In this document: piece after piece, positions 35,538 to 45,290 of the stretch
How positions within the stretch are numbered: position 1 is the stretch's first letter
How the letters are laid out: every line of letters starts with the position of its first letter
Assembly (NCBI RefSeq): GCF_000829455.1
Contig: NZ_JXAK01000036.1
Location: forward strand, 1 to 64,000
Reading direction: 5' to 3'
Source: Gordoniibacillus kamchatkensis
Lineage (GTDB): Bacteria > Bacillota > Bacilli > Paenibacillales > NBRC-103111
DNA length: 64,000 bases
Translations under genes and position numbers: made by a program
The notes under the pieces: model-generated
Database searches by the model: none
What the model saw: the letters and a program-made list of their open reading frames with translations, nothing else
What the model was told of the DNA's origin: nothing

Positions 35538-36556
35538 ATGCCTATGACAACAAAACGGTGCGCCCGGCTCTTGACGGCAGCCGCCGTGCTGCTCGCGCTG
35601 GCGGCGCTGATGGCGGCGTGCGGCAAAAAGGAGCAAGTCAGCAAAGTGCGGCTCGGCGAAGTGACGAGGTCGCTCTTTTATGCTCCGGAGTATGTGGCGT
35701 TGTCGCAAGGGATGTTCAAGCAGGAAGGGCTAGACGTCGAACTGCAGACGATTCCCGGCGGCGACAAAGTGGCGACAGCGCTCCTGTCCGGAGGCATCGA
35801 CGTAGGGCTCGTCGGCGCGGAGACGACGATCTACGTGGCGCAGCAAGGGTCCGGCGACCCGCTCGTCAACTTCGCGCAAATGACGCAAACGGACGGAACG
35901 TTCCTCGTCGCGCGCGAGCCGATCGCGAATTTCGATTGGAACAGCCTGAAGGGGAAAGTGTTTCTCGGCCAGCGTAAAGGCGGCATGCCGCAAATGGCCG
36001 GCGAATTTACGCTGAAAAAGCACGGCATCGATCCGCAAAAGATTTGAACCTGATCCAGAACATCGATTTCGCCAACATCGCTTCCGCTTTCGCTTCAGGC
36101 ACGGGCCAATTCGTGCAGCTGTTCGAGCCGCAGGCGTCGCTGTTCGAGAAGGAAGGCAAAGGCTACGTCATCGCTTCATTCGGCAAAGAAAGCGGAAAGC
36201 TTCCATACACCGACTTCATTGCGAAGCAAAGCTTCATCAAGAAAAACCCCGATACGATCCAGAAATTCGCGAACGCGATCCAGCGCGCTCAGCGCTGGGT
36301 GCAGGACAAAAGCGTGAACGAGATCGCCGATGCCGTCAAGTCGTACTTCCCGGACACGGACATCGGCATCGTGCGGTCGGTCGTGCAGCGCTACAAAGAG
36401 CAGGGCAGTTACGCTGCCGATCCGATAGTCGACGAAGAAGAATGGAACAACTTGAAGGACGTGCTGAGCAAAGCCGGGGAGCTGAAAGGCACGGCGGATT
36501 ACAAGACGCTTGTTGACAACAGCTTCGCTGCGAAAGCGAAGTCCGCCGTCAAATAA
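35538..36556 (+). pseudogene. Nitrate/sulfonate/taurine-type ABC binding lipoprotein with one-base frameshift
   Basis: The first frame encodes a lipoprotein signal (ALAALMAAC) and the NMT1/SsuA-like fold: SLFYAPEYVALSQGMFKQEG, then GGIDVGLVGAETTIY. It ends after HGIDPQKI. The next frame continues DLNLIQNIDFANIASAFASG to the natural end (SFAAKAKSAVK). A single missing G at 36041 (AAAAGATTTG for AAAAGGATTTG) explains the break. Restored length is about 339 residues, normal for the family. It probably binds a small organic anion or vitamin precursor; the ligand is not identifiable. GGAGGAGGG precedes the ATG. It heads an operon with the ATPase and permease. Confidence 0.87.
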
Positions 36557-36633
36557 GGCAGGGGAGAGCGGGAATGGGGCCGCGAGCGGCAGCATCCCCG
36601 CTTTGCCGCCGGCCGGAAAGGAGCCCAGATCAT

Positions 36634-37466
36634 ATGGAAACGGCGATACAAGTGCAAGACGTCTCGCATGTGTACGTGAGCAAAAAAGGGCGACGCTAGC
36701 CATAGACAGCATCGGCTTTACGGTGAAGCCGGGCGAGTTCGTCAGCTTGATCGGACCTAGCGGCTGCGGCAAAACGACGCTGCTTTCCCTCGTTGCCGGG
36801 CTTATCCTTCCGACGCAAGGAGACGTGCGTTTGTTCGGGGAACCTGTCGCGGGTCCTTCGCCCCGCATCGGCTATATGCTGCAGCAAGATTATTTGTTTC
36901 CGTGGCGGACGATAATGGATAACGCCCTGATCGGGCTTGAGCTGAGAGGGATGATGACCGCGGAGAAGAAGGATATGGTGCTGCATCTTCTCGGCGAGAT
37001 GGGGCTGGCCGGATTTCACGAGGCCATGCCGAGCCAGCTGTCGGGGGGGATGCGGCAGCGCGTAGCGCTCGTGCGGACGCTCTCGACGGAGCCGGACATT
37101 TTGCTGCTGGACGAACCGTTCTCCGCGCTCGACTACCAGACGAAGCTCCAGCTCGAAGACCTCGTTGCCGGGGAGCTGCGCCGCACGGGCAAGACGGCGC
37201 TGCTCGTCACGCACGACATCACGGAGGCGGTCGCCATGAGCGACCGGATCATCGTGCTGCAGCCGCGGCCCGGACGCATCCGGCGCGAGTTCAAAGTGCC
37301 TGATGCGATCCGCGCCGAACTGCCGTTCGCGGCGCGGGAATGCCGGGGCTTTCGCGAGCTGTTCCGCGCCATTTGGTCGGAATTCGAAGCGATGGCGGGA
37401 GAGGCGGAGGGCGCGGAGAAGGCGGCGCAGCGCGCCGGCAGCCGGAAAGGAGGGAGCGCCAGATGA
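36634..37466 (+). pseudogene. ABC ATPase (SsuB/TauB-like) with one-base frameshift
   Basis: The gene starts at 36634 (METAIQVQDVSHVYVSKKG) and shifts frame at 36688-36690, where GGGG has apparently become GGG. The other frame then reads ATLAIDSIGFTVKPGEFVSL. The ATPase motifs are intact: Walker A GPSGCGKTT, Q-loop LQQDYLFPW, signature LSGGMRQRVALVRTL, Walker B ILLLDEPFSALD and H-loop THDITEA. The restored protein is about 277 residues, normal for this importer class. Its stop overlaps the permease start (ATGA), so the three genes are one operon. Confidence 0.88.
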
Positions 37467-38407
37467 GCGGGAAAGAACGGAAGCTGGCCCCGGAACCTGC
37501 CGCAGGCAAAGTGCCGGAGCCGATGGAGCTGGCGGAAATTGCCGTCAAGGAGGACATCGTCCATGCGGACGGGATCGGCGGCAGCTATATTACGCATAGC
37601 GGGCGCACGTTGCCGCGCACCGTATACGAACGGTACATCCGCGAAGAGAGTGTCCGTACACGGCTTGTCCGTCTGACGCAATGTTTGCTGCTCGGCCTGT
37701 TTCTCGCTGCGTGGGAGACGGCGGGGAGGCTGCAATGGATCGATGTGCTGCTGTTCAGCTATCCGAGCAAAATCGTGCTGCTCCTCGCCGGCAAAATCGC
37801 CGACGGCTCGCTGTTTCCGCATCTTGGCATGACCGTCTGGGAAACGATTCTCGGCTTCACGTTCGGTACGGCGCTCGGCACGGCGATCGCAGCGCTGCTA
37901 TGGTGGTCGCCGTTTTTGTCGCGGGTGCTCGATCCGTACATGGTCGTGCTGAACAGCATGCCGAAAGTCGCCTTCGGGCCGCTGTTCATCGTCGGCTTCG
38001 GCCCGGGCGCGCTGTCGATCGTGGCGACGACGCTGTCGGTAACGGTCATCATTACGACGCTTGTCATATACGGCTCGTTCCGCGAGACGGATGCGAATTA
38101 CGTGAAAGTCGTGCGGGTGTTCGGCGGCAGCAAAGGCGACGTCTTCCGCAAGACAGTGCTGCCGGCATCTTTTCCGACGATCGTCTCGACGCTGAAAGTG
38201 AACGTCGGACTGGCGTGGATCGGCGTCATCGTCGGCGAATTTCTCGTCTCCAAGCAAGGGCTCGGCTACTTGATCGTCTACGGCTTTCAGGTGTTCAACT
38301 TCACGCTCGTGCTGGCGAGCCTGTTCGTCATTGCGATAGTAGCCACTTTGATGTACCAGGCGGTAGCGATGCTGGAGCAGCGTCTGACGGGAGGCGGGCA
38401 GTCGTAG
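37463..38407 (+). CDS. ABC permease, SsuC/TauC-like
   Basis: This 314-residue protein has a hydrophilic N-terminal extension of about 70 residues (AIAVKEDIVHADGIGGSY and similar) and then about six TM segments. The permease docking motif is DANYVKVVRVFGGSKGDVFR. AGGAGGGAG lies before the ATG, which overlaps the ATPase stop. It belongs to the nitrate/sulfonate/taurine/thiamine-precursor importer class. The N-terminal extension is longer than usual for the family. Confidence 0.88.
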   Translation: MSGKERKLAPEPAAGKVPEPMELAEIAVKEDIVHADGIGGSYITHSGRTLPRTVYERYIREESVRTRLVRLTQCLLLGLFLAAWETAGRLQWIDVLLFSYPSKIVLLLAGKIADGSLFPHLGMTVWETILGFTFGTALGTAIAALLWWSPFLSRVLDPYMVVLNSMPKVAFGPLFIVGFGPGALSIVATTLSVTVIITTLVIYGSFRETDANYVKVVRVFGGSKGDVFRKTVLPASFPTIVSTLKVNVGLAWIGVIVGEFLVSKQGLGYLIVYGFQVFNFTLVLASLFVIAIVATLMYQAVAMLEQRLTGGGQS

Positions 38408-38485
38408 CTCCGGATCTTGCGCATGGCGGCCCAACATGGAATAATCGTAGGCGAAGGGCAACAGAACAGTGAAGGAGCAGGCACG

Positions 38486-39460
38486 ATGGGCATCCGCGTG
38501 ATCAAGACGGCAATCGCCGTCGTCGTATCGATGTATTTGGCGCAGTGGCTTCATTTGCTGAACCCGCTATCGGCCGGACTGCTCGCCATTCTGGGCATCG
38601 AAGTGACGAGGAAGAAAGGCATCCGCAGCGCGCTGCAGCGCATCGGCGCGTCGGTTGTCGGACTGCTCGCCGCTTCGCTGCTTTTTTACGCGCTCGGGTT
38701 CCGGATCTGGGTCGTCGGCTTGTTCGTGCTGGCCGTGTTCCCGATTTTGAACAAGGCGAATTTGCGCGAAGGAGCGACTACCGGCTCGGTCGTCATGTTT
38801 CATTTGTACGCGCAGCATTCGATCTCTCCCGCCATGCTGCTGAACGAGCTATGGCTCCTGCTCGTCGGGCTCGGCTCCGCCACGGTCATCAACGTCCTCT
38901 ACATGCCGAAAGCCGACCCGCACTTGCTCGCTTGCCAAACGAAGCTGGAGCAGCTGTTCTCGGACATTTTCCGGCATTTCGCGGACCAGCTGCGCGACGC
39001 TTCGACCGTTTGGGACGGCGCGGAGCTGCTGGCGGCGGGGGACACGATGAACGAGGGGCGCGCTTTGGCGGACAAGCTGCAGCAAAACGCCCTGTTCTGG
39101 AACGGAGGCTACTGGCCGATCTACTTCTATATGCGCGGCGAGCAGCTCGACTCGATTTTCCGCATGGCCCAGCTTGTCGCCCAAGTATACGAGAACATTC
39201 CGCAGGGCGACATGGTGGCGCGCGTGTTCGACGAGCTGAGCCGGGACGTCAAGGCCGAGTATTACACGGGCCGTTCGGAAGCGCTGCTGCGCGAGCTGGA
39301 GGAGACGTTCAGGCGCATGCCGCTGCCCGCCACCCGCGGCGAATTTGAGCTGCGCTCGGCGCTTCTGCAGCTCATGCTGGAGCTGAACGGATATTTAACG
39401 ATAGCGAAGAAGGCGAAGAAGCGGCTGCCGGCCAAAGCTGTCGACAAAGCGGCCGATTGA
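38486..39460 (+). CDS. ArAE-type aromatic acid exporter family protein
   Basis: This 324-residue protein has a membrane half with about four TM helices in the first 150 residues (MGIRVIKTAIAVVVSMYLAQ; LLAILGIEVTRKKGIRSALQ). A soluble helical half follows, as in ArAE_1 and FUSC-like proteins of Bacillus (YqjA/YgaE type). Family members are proposed to export aromatic acids, but evidence in Firmicutes is thin. GAAGGAG lies 8 bases before the ATG. It is separated by 78 bases from the ABC permease gene and may be expressed independently. Confidence 0.75.
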   Translation: MGIRVIKTAIAVVVSMYLAQWLHLLNPLSAGLLAILGIEVTRKKGIRSALQRIGASVVGLLAASLLFYALGFRIWVVGLFVLAVFPILNKANLREGATTGSVVMFHLYAQHSISPAMLLNELWLLLVGLGSATVINVLYMPKADPHLLACQTKLEQLFSDIFRHFADQLRDASTVWDGAELLAAGDTMNEGRALADKLQQNALFWNGGYWPIYFYMRGEQLDSIFRMAQLVAQVYENIPQGDMVARVFDELSRDVKAEYYTGRSEALLRELEETFRRMPLPATRGEFELRSALLQLMLELNGYLTIAKKAKKRLPAKAVDKAAD

Positions 39461-39499
39461 GCGGCTGCCAAGCGGTCGCCGATTCTTCCTACTAACATT

Positions 39500-39513
39500 T
39501 GAAAGCGATTTCA
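39500..39513 (+). promoter_or_regulatory. Perfect cre (CcpA) consensus site
   Basis: TGAAAGCGATTTCA matches all fixed positions of TGWAANCGNTNWCA. It lies about 30 bases upstream of the -35 element and about 93 bases before the cotE start. Confidence 0.5.
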
Positions 39514-39541
39514 AAAAATTAAAACGTAAAAATATAAAGTT

Positions 39542-39571
39542 GTCACGCTAGACGAATGTCCCGCATACACT
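39542..39571 (+). promoter_or_regulatory. Sigma-E type promoter of cotE
   Basis: CATACACT (39564-39571) matches the sigma-E -10 consensus CATACANT. GTCACGCT (39542-39549) is a fair -35 match 14 bases upstream. In Bacillus subtilis cotE is transcribed by sigma-E, which supports the call. Confidence 0.6.
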
Positions 39572-39605
39572 TGTAATGAATGATGGTATGGAGGAGGTTG
39601 AAGGG

Positions 39606-40169
39606 ATGCCGATAGACCAAGATTTGCAGTGCAGAGAGATCCTTACGAAAGCCGTCTGCGGCAAGGGGCGCAAATTCTCGCACGTAAGTCACACCGTCAC
39701 TCCCCCGAACGAACCGTCCAGCATCTTAGGCGCTTGGATTATCAACAATCAGTACGAAGCGGTTAAGTCTGGCGAGCACGTCGAGGTTGTGGGTACTTAC
39801 GATATCAACATCTGGTATTCGTATGATCGCAATACGAAAACCGATGTGGCGAAGGAAACGGTTTCCTACGTGGAAGCCGTGCCCCTGTCCTACCTGGACA
39901 AAAAACATAAGGCGGCAACAGCGGAAGTGTCCGCCGTCGCTACGCAAGAGCCGAACTGCGTAGAGGCGACGATCTCCTCGAACGGCAGCGGCGTCGTGAT
40001 CCGCGTCGAGAGGGAGTTCGCTGTGGAAATGGTTGCCGAGACGAAGGTGTGCGTCATCGTCAACCCGAACGGCTGCAGCGATCTCGACGATAAAACCGTC
40101 GACTTTGGCGGCGAAGGCGGCGACTACGAAGATCTCGACCCGGAGCTGCTGGAAGACGAAGTGAATTGA
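39606..40169 (+). CDS. cotE: Outer spore coat morphogenetic protein CotE
   Basis: This 187-residue protein matches CotE. Diagnostic features are REILTKAVCGKGRKFSHVSH, SSILGAWIINNQYEA, GTYDINIWYSYDRNTKT and an acidic C-terminal tail (DLDPELLEDE). CotE directs assembly of the outer spore coat. The ATG at 39606 is preferred because GGAGGAGG lies 8 bases upstream; an earlier in-frame Met at 39576 would include that site. A sigma-E-like promoter lies upstream and a terminator follows. It neighbours an amidoligase gene and mutS. Confidence 0.93.
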   Translation: MPIDQDLQCREILTKAVCGKGRKFSHVSHTVTPPNEPSSILGAWIINNQYEAVKSGEHVEVVGTYDINIWYSYDRNTKTDVAKETVSYVEAVPLSYLDKKHKAATAEVSAVATQEPNCVEATISSNGSGVVIRVEREFAVEMVAETKVCVIVNPNGCSDLDDKTVDFGGEGGDYEDLDPELLEDEVN

Positions 40170-40227
40170 GTGACAGTCGCTTTGGCTTGCTTTCGTACTG
40201 TATCATATGCGGCAGGTATGCCGGAGA

Positions 40228-40250
40228 AGAGGGCGGTTGCCCTCTTTTTT
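40228..40250 (+). terminator. Terminator after cotE
   Basis: AGAGGGC (40228-40234) and GCCCTCT (40239-40245) form a stem followed by a T run. Confidence 0.82.
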
Positions 40251-40356
40251 GTTTCGGCGGCACAAAAATTTGCGTGGGGTTGTCAGCAGCACAGAGGAGC
40301 GTAGAGGCCATACAGCTGAGCAGTCAGTGAAGCTTGGGGAAGGCGGAGGAAGAACA

Positions 40357-42001
40357 ATGAGCTTATTCGTACTACTTGATGGCGAAAATGAAGCGCAAGA
40401 GCTGACGCGGACGCTGCAGACAGCGCACGGAACGGAGCTGTCCGCCGGCGGCTTCGGCGGCCGTGCCGTCGTCTGGGGTGCCGCGCTCGCAAGGCGGCTG
40501 CAGCGGTTGCGTGCCAAGGGGACGTGGCCGCAGCGGGAGGGAGGGCCGCAGACGGCTGGCTCGCCTTGCCGCTGCTGCCTCCGGAGCCGCTGCGGCGGCT
40601 GCGGGCGCACGGCGTCGCCGCCGACGAGCGCACGTTCGGCGCCGGCGGCGAAGCCGAACTGCTGCGTCTCGGAGAGGCGCTGCGCGATTATCCGTACGTG
40701 TACCGCGTGCCGGTGTTTCACCTCGAACCGTTAACGTTGTTCCGGCTGGAGCATGAGGCGATGCTGACGGCAAGCGGGGCGTACCGCGCCCGGGCCGGTT
40801 CGCGGAGGTCGGACTTGCGGAGACGACCTACCTTAGCCAGCGCGCTCTGCGCGAGGCGGTCAAGGCACTGTATGCGCTCCGCCTCGACTACGGGGAAGCC
40901 GTCGTCGGCATCCGCTCGGGCGGACGGCTCGTCCTGCTCGACGTTTGGCCGGAGCCGGAGGCGCGCCGCCTCGGGCCGCTGTACGCCGAGGCGATCGGCC
41001 GCTACGCCGCCGGCTGGGCAGGCGAGCGGAAGCGCACGGAGCCGGCCATGCTCGGCTCCGATCCCGAATTCCTGCTCGTCAGCCCCGCAGGCAAAGTCGT
41101 CCCCGCTTCCCGCTACTTGGAGCGGGACGGCGAAGCCGGCTGCGATGCCATCGTGCTGCGCGGGCATCGCGTCATTACGCCGCTCGCGGAGCTGCGGCCG
41201 CGCCCGAGCCCGCAGCCGCGCCGCCTGGCGGCGAACTTGCACGGGGCGATGCGGCTCGCCGCCTCGCGCATCGGCGACGCCAGCCTGGCGTGGCTGGCGG
41301 GGGGAATGCCGCTCAAAGGGTTCCCCCTCGGCGGACACGTCCATTTCAGCCGCGTCTGGCTCAATTCGCACTTGCTGCAGGCGCTCGACCATTACCTCGC
41401 GCTGCCGCTCATGCTCATCGAAGCCGACGCGGACCGCAGGCGGCGGCCCCGCTACGGCTTCCTCGGCGACTTCCGCCGCCAGCCGCACGGCGGCTTCGAA
41501 TACCGGACGCTGCCGAGCTGGCTGGCGACGCCGCTTATTACCGTCGGCGTCTTTGCGCTCGCGCGCGTCGTTGCCGACGGCTATCGCTCGCTGCCGAGCG
41601 TGAATCCGGGCGCGTCCGCGCTTGTACCGGCGGCGGCAGCACCGCAAGCGGCAGGCGCGGCAGGCGTTGCCGTCGGAGCCGGCGCCGGCAGCGGTGCAGC
41701 CACACGCACCGGTACCGTAGCTGAATGCGTCCGGGCCCCCGCCGCTCGCCCGCTCGACGACATCAGCTTGCTCGAAGCGTACTACAGCGGCGACAAGGCG
41801 GTCGTGCAGCCCGTCGTCGCCGGTCTGTGGCGCGAGCTCGAGCAGTTGCCGGGCTACGCCGAATTCGCCGCCTACCTCGATCCGCTGCGCGAGCGTACGC
41901 TGCGGATGGAGCCTTGGCGGGAGACGGACGATGTGCGCCGGGCTTGGAAAATTGCTCCCTTCGACGGCAAGCGCGCGACGGCGCCGGAATTCGTGCTATA
42001 A
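40357..42001 (+). pseudogene. COOH-NH2 ligase (amidoligase) family protein with two one-base frameshifts
   Basis: Three frames together give one protein of about 547 residues. The C-terminal part (MLGSDPEFLLVSPAGKVVPA, then GGHVHFSRVWLN and GGFEYRTLPSWL) is the phiEco32-type COOH-NH2 ligase domain (PF14395), a carboxylate-amine ligase of the glutamine synthetase/GCS fold. Breaks lie at 40543-40545 and 40792-40794, where GGGG appears as GGG. Repair gives continuous REGGAADGWLALPLL and RGRFAEVGLAETTYL. A low-complexity Ala/Gly insert lies near 41625-41715. GGAGGAAGAA precedes the ATG. These ligases form amide bonds on peptides or cell-surface polymers; the substrate here is unknown. The position after cotE suggests, but does not prove, a spore-surface role. 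Confidence 0.85.
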
Positions 42002-42065
42002 TAGAACCGATTGCAAGATTTCCAGATTTATAGCAGCAGCTTTTCTGTGGGGGACTCGGAAACCG

Positions 42066-44846
42066 ATGACGACATATACGCCGATGATGCAGCAATATTT
42101 GGCCGTGAAGGAGCAGGCGAAGGACGCGATTTTGTTTTTCCGCCTCGGCGACTTTTACGAAATGTTTTTCGACGACGCGCTCGAAGCGTCGCGCGAGCTC
42201 GAAATTACGCTGACCGGCCGCGACGGCGGGGCCGAGCAGCGCATTCCGATGTGCGGCGTGCCGTATCATTCGGCGGAATCTTACATAGCGAGACTTGTGG
42301 ATAAAGGGTACAAAGTCGCGATCTGCGAGCAGGTCGAAGATCCGGCCGAAGCGAAAGGCGTCGTGCGGCGGGAAATCGTGCGCATCGTGACGCCGGGCAC
42401 GGTGATGGACAGCCGCTCGCTGGAGGGCGGCGCCAACAACTACATTGCGGCGATTACGAAAGGCGGTTCCGGATACGGGCTGGCCGCTTGCGACATTACG
42501 ACCGGCGAGCTGTACGTGACGGCGACCGGCGCTTCGCTCGAGCTGCTTGCCGACGAGCTGAATACGTACCGCCCGTCGGAAATCGTGGCGGGGGACGACG
42601 TGCTGGAGCTGTTTCGCAGCGAAGATAGCCCGCTCGCCGCTGCCAAGCCGGCGCCTGTGCTGACGCCGCGCACCAAGACGCCGGAAGACGCCGCGCTGCT
42701 CGCCGAGCATTTCGGCGCCGGGGAGACGGACGGGCTGCCTGACGTTAACGTCGAAGGCCTTTGCATCCTCGTCGGCTACTTGCGCGAGACGCAGAAGCGG
42801 GCGCTTGGCCACGTGAAGCACATTCGCCGCTACGAACCGAACCAATACCTCATTATGGACCCGTTCACGCGCCGCAATCTCGAGCTGACGGAGACGGTGC
42901 GCGAGCGCAGCCGCAAAGGATCGCTGCTGTGGCTGCTCGACCGCACGGTGACGGCGATGGGCGCGCGCATGCTGCGGCGCTGGATCGAGAAGCCGCTCAT
43001 GAACAAAGGCGCGATCGAAGAGCGGCTCGAGGCGGTCGACGCCTTGTACCGCGGCCTTATAGCGCGCGAAGACGTGCGGCTTGCGCTGAAGGACGTATAC
43101 GACCTCGAGCGGCTGGTCGGCCGTATCGCTTACGGCAGCGCCAACGCCCGCGATCTGCTGGCACTCGGCAAATCGCTGGCGCAAGTGCCGGCGGTAACGG
43201 AGGCGTGCCGTACGTCCGGCTCGGCGACGCTGAGCCGTCTGGCGGAGCAGATGGATCCGTGCGCGGATATCCGCGCCTGGATCGAAGCGGCCATCGTGGA
43301 CGATCCCCCGGTATCGGTACGTGACGGGGGCATGATCAAGGACGGCTACGACGCCTTCCTCGACCAGCTGCGCGAAGCGGGACGGAACGGCCGCCAATGG
43401 ATCGCCGAGCTGGAGCGCCAGGAGCGCGAAGCGACCGGGATCAAATCGCTGAAGATCGGCTATAACAAAGTGTTCGGCTATTTTATCGAAGTGACCAAGG
43501 CGAACATGGGCGCATTGCCGGAAGGCCGTTACGAGCGCAAGCAGACGCTGGCCAACGCCGAGCGTTACGTGACTCCCGAGCTGAAGGAAAAAGAGGCGCT
43601 CATTCTCGAAGCGCAGGACAAAATGGTCGACCTCGAGTACGAGCTGTTCGCCGCCTTGCGCGACCGCATCGCCGCCCACATCCCGCGCCTGCAGCGGCTC
43701 GCCGAGCGGCTTGCGGCCGTCGACGCGCTGCAATCCATGGCCGCCGTCTCGGCAGCGCGCCATTACCGGCGACCGGAAGTGACGGACGGCTACGACCTGG
43801 TCGTGAAGCTGGGCCGCCATCCGGTCGTCGAAGCGGTGATGACGAACGGGGCGTTCATCGCCAACGACACCGGACTTACGAAGCGGGAAAGCTCGATGCT
43901 GCTTATCACCGGGCCGAACATGGCCGGCAAGAGTACATACATGCGCCAAGTCGCCGTCATTTGCCTGATGGCGCAAATCGGCTGCTTCGTGCCGGCGGAG
44001 GAAGCGACGGTTCCGCTCGTCGACCGCATTTTCACGCGGATCGGCGCGGCGGACGACCTGATCGGCGGACAGAGCACGTTCATGGTCGAAATGATGGATA
44101 TTCAGGTCATGACGGAGAAAGCGACACCGCGCTCGCTCGTCATTATCGACGAGCTCGGCCGGGGGACGTCGACGGGCGAAGGGATGGCGATCGCGCAGGC
44201 GGTCATCGAGTTTTTGCACGATCAGGTCGGCTGCAAAACGCTCGTTTCGACGCATTTTCACGAGCTCGCGCATCTCGAGGACAGCCTGGAAGGCCTGCGC
44301 AACGTGTGCATGGCCGTCAAGGAGAGCGGTCGCGACGTCACGTTTCTGCGCAAGCTCGTTCCCGGTGCGGCAAGCACGAGCTACGGCATCTATTGCGCGC
44401 AAATCGCCGGCTTGCCGGAGTCGATCATCGCCCGCTCGTACGAGCTGCTCAGTACCTTCGAGGCGCGCAGCGCATGGACTGGCCCGGAGGCTGCAGGTAC
44501 ACCTTCCGCGCCCGGCGTGCGGGACAAGCTGCCTCCGGCGGGAGCAGCGGCCGAAGCCGTGCCCGCCGCCTATGGCGCGCAGGCTGAGGAAGAGGCGGTG
44601 GCGTCTGCCTCAGCAGTTACAGCGCCGCAGACGGCGCCCGCGGATACTGCGGCCGGTCAAGCCGCTGCCGTCGTGCAGCTCAGCCTGTTTCCGGAAAATG
44701 CGGACAAGCCCGGGCGCAAGAAGCACGACGCCCGCGCCGAGCAGGTGCTCGAGCAGCTGAAGCACGCCGATCTCATCAACATGACGCCGCTTCAGGCGCT
44801 GAATATGATCTACGATTTGAAGCAGAAGCTGCAGGACGGGCGGTAG
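42066..44846 (+). CDS. mutS: DNA mismatch repair protein MutS
   Basis: This 926-residue protein has the mismatch-binding N-terminus (TPMMQQYLAVKEQAKDAILF, then FFRLGDFYEMF with the Phe-x-Glu motif), connector, lever and clamp domains, and a C-terminal ATPase. The ATPase has Walker A GPNMAGKSTYMRQ, DDLIGGQSTFMVEM, Walker B LVIIDELGRGTSTGEG and THFHELAHLE. A long Ala/Pro-rich linker (about 805-875) precedes the C-terminal QLSLF beta-clamp-binding-like motif and a final helical segment. MutS recognises mismatches and recruits MutL, encoded two genes downstream. The start at 42066 is the family start; the longer upstream frame overlaps the amidoligase gene. Confidence 0.96.
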   Translation: MTTYTPMMQQYLAVKEQAKDAILFFRLGDFYEMFFDDALEASRELEITLTGRDGGAEQRIPMCGVPYHSAESYIARLVDKGYKVAICEQVEDPAEAKGVVRREIVRIVTPGTVMDSRSLEGGANNYIAAITKGGSGYGLAACDITTGELYVTATGASLELLADELNTYRPSEIVAGDDVLELFRSEDSPLAAAKPAPVLTPRTKTPEDAALLAEHFGAGETDGLPDVNVEGLCILVGYLRETQKRALGHVKHIRRYEPNQYLIMDPFTRRNLELTETVRERSRKGSLLWLLDRTVTAMGARMLRRWIEKPLMNKGAIEERLEAVDALYRGLIAREDVRLALKDVYDLERLVGRIAYGSANARDLLALGKSLAQVPAVTEACRTSGSATLSRLAEQMDPCADIRAWIEAAIVDDPPVSVRDGGMIKDGYDAFLDQLREAGRNGRQWIAELERQEREATGIKSLKIGYNKVFGYFIEVTKANMGALPEGRYERKQTLANAERYVTPELKEKEALILEAQDKMVDLEYELFAALRDRIAAHIPRLQRLAERLAAVDALQSMAAVSAARHYRRPEVTDGYDLVVKLGRHPVVEAVMTNGAFIANDTGLTKRESSMLLITGPNMAGKSTYMRQVAVICLMAQIGCFVPAEEATVPLVDRIFTRIGAADDLIGGQSTFMVEMMDIQVMTEKATPRSLVIIDELGRGTSTGEGMAIAQAVIEFLHDQVGCKTLVSTHFHELAHLEDSLEGLRNVCMAVKESGRDVTFLRKLVPGAASTSYGIYCAQIAGLPESIIARSYELLSTFEARSAWTGPEAAGTPSAPGVRDKLPPAGAAAEAVPAAYGAQAEEEAVASASAVTAPQTAPADTAAGQAAAVVQLSLFPENADKPGRKKHDARAEQVLEQLKHADLINMTPLQALNMIYDLKQKLQDGR

Positions 44847-45290
44847 TCGATCTGCAACCTTAAAGCGCCTTACTGCGTTTTGTACAAGTGCCTCACAGCG
44901 ATTTATAGCGTCTTGTAACCGTTCTTGGGGCGTTTTTTGCGTCTTGAAGGTTTTGTAACGGCAGGTGTATAACGCTTATTTAGCTTCGCCAGCACGCTGC
45001 AGTCGCACTTTGTGCACTCGCATCAGCTGTTTTCGCGGAATCGGCTTCTTTAATTGCTCCTAGCGCAGCAACAGTGTCCGACTGGGTCCAACTGCGGAAA
45101 GTTACGTTTGCAGCTGCTCAAAAAGCACTTGCACAGCCGATTTTCCGAAATGTCATGCTGAAGTTGCCCAGAGTGCACTTGCAGCACAGCATGACGAAGC
45201 ACAGTGAGCCTAACGCACCTTAGCAAACGCACATTTACATAACGCAACGTAAACGTAACAACCATCACTCGCCCCGGAAGGAGCCGTACT
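44847..45290. other. Gene-free stretch with degenerate short repeats
   Basis: No gene is visible over 444 bases. The first third contains several variants of GCGTCTTGTAAC. The rest contains three related copies of a 25-base motif ending in GCACTYGCA, at about 44998-45022, 45109-45133 and 45158-45182. The final 20 bases hold the GGAAGGAG ribosome site of the next gene. Confidence 0.5.

Noticed and set aside
41763-44402. 879-codon reverse-strand frame.
   Set aside because: It is antisense to mutS and its translation is Arg/His-rich with no domain pattern.
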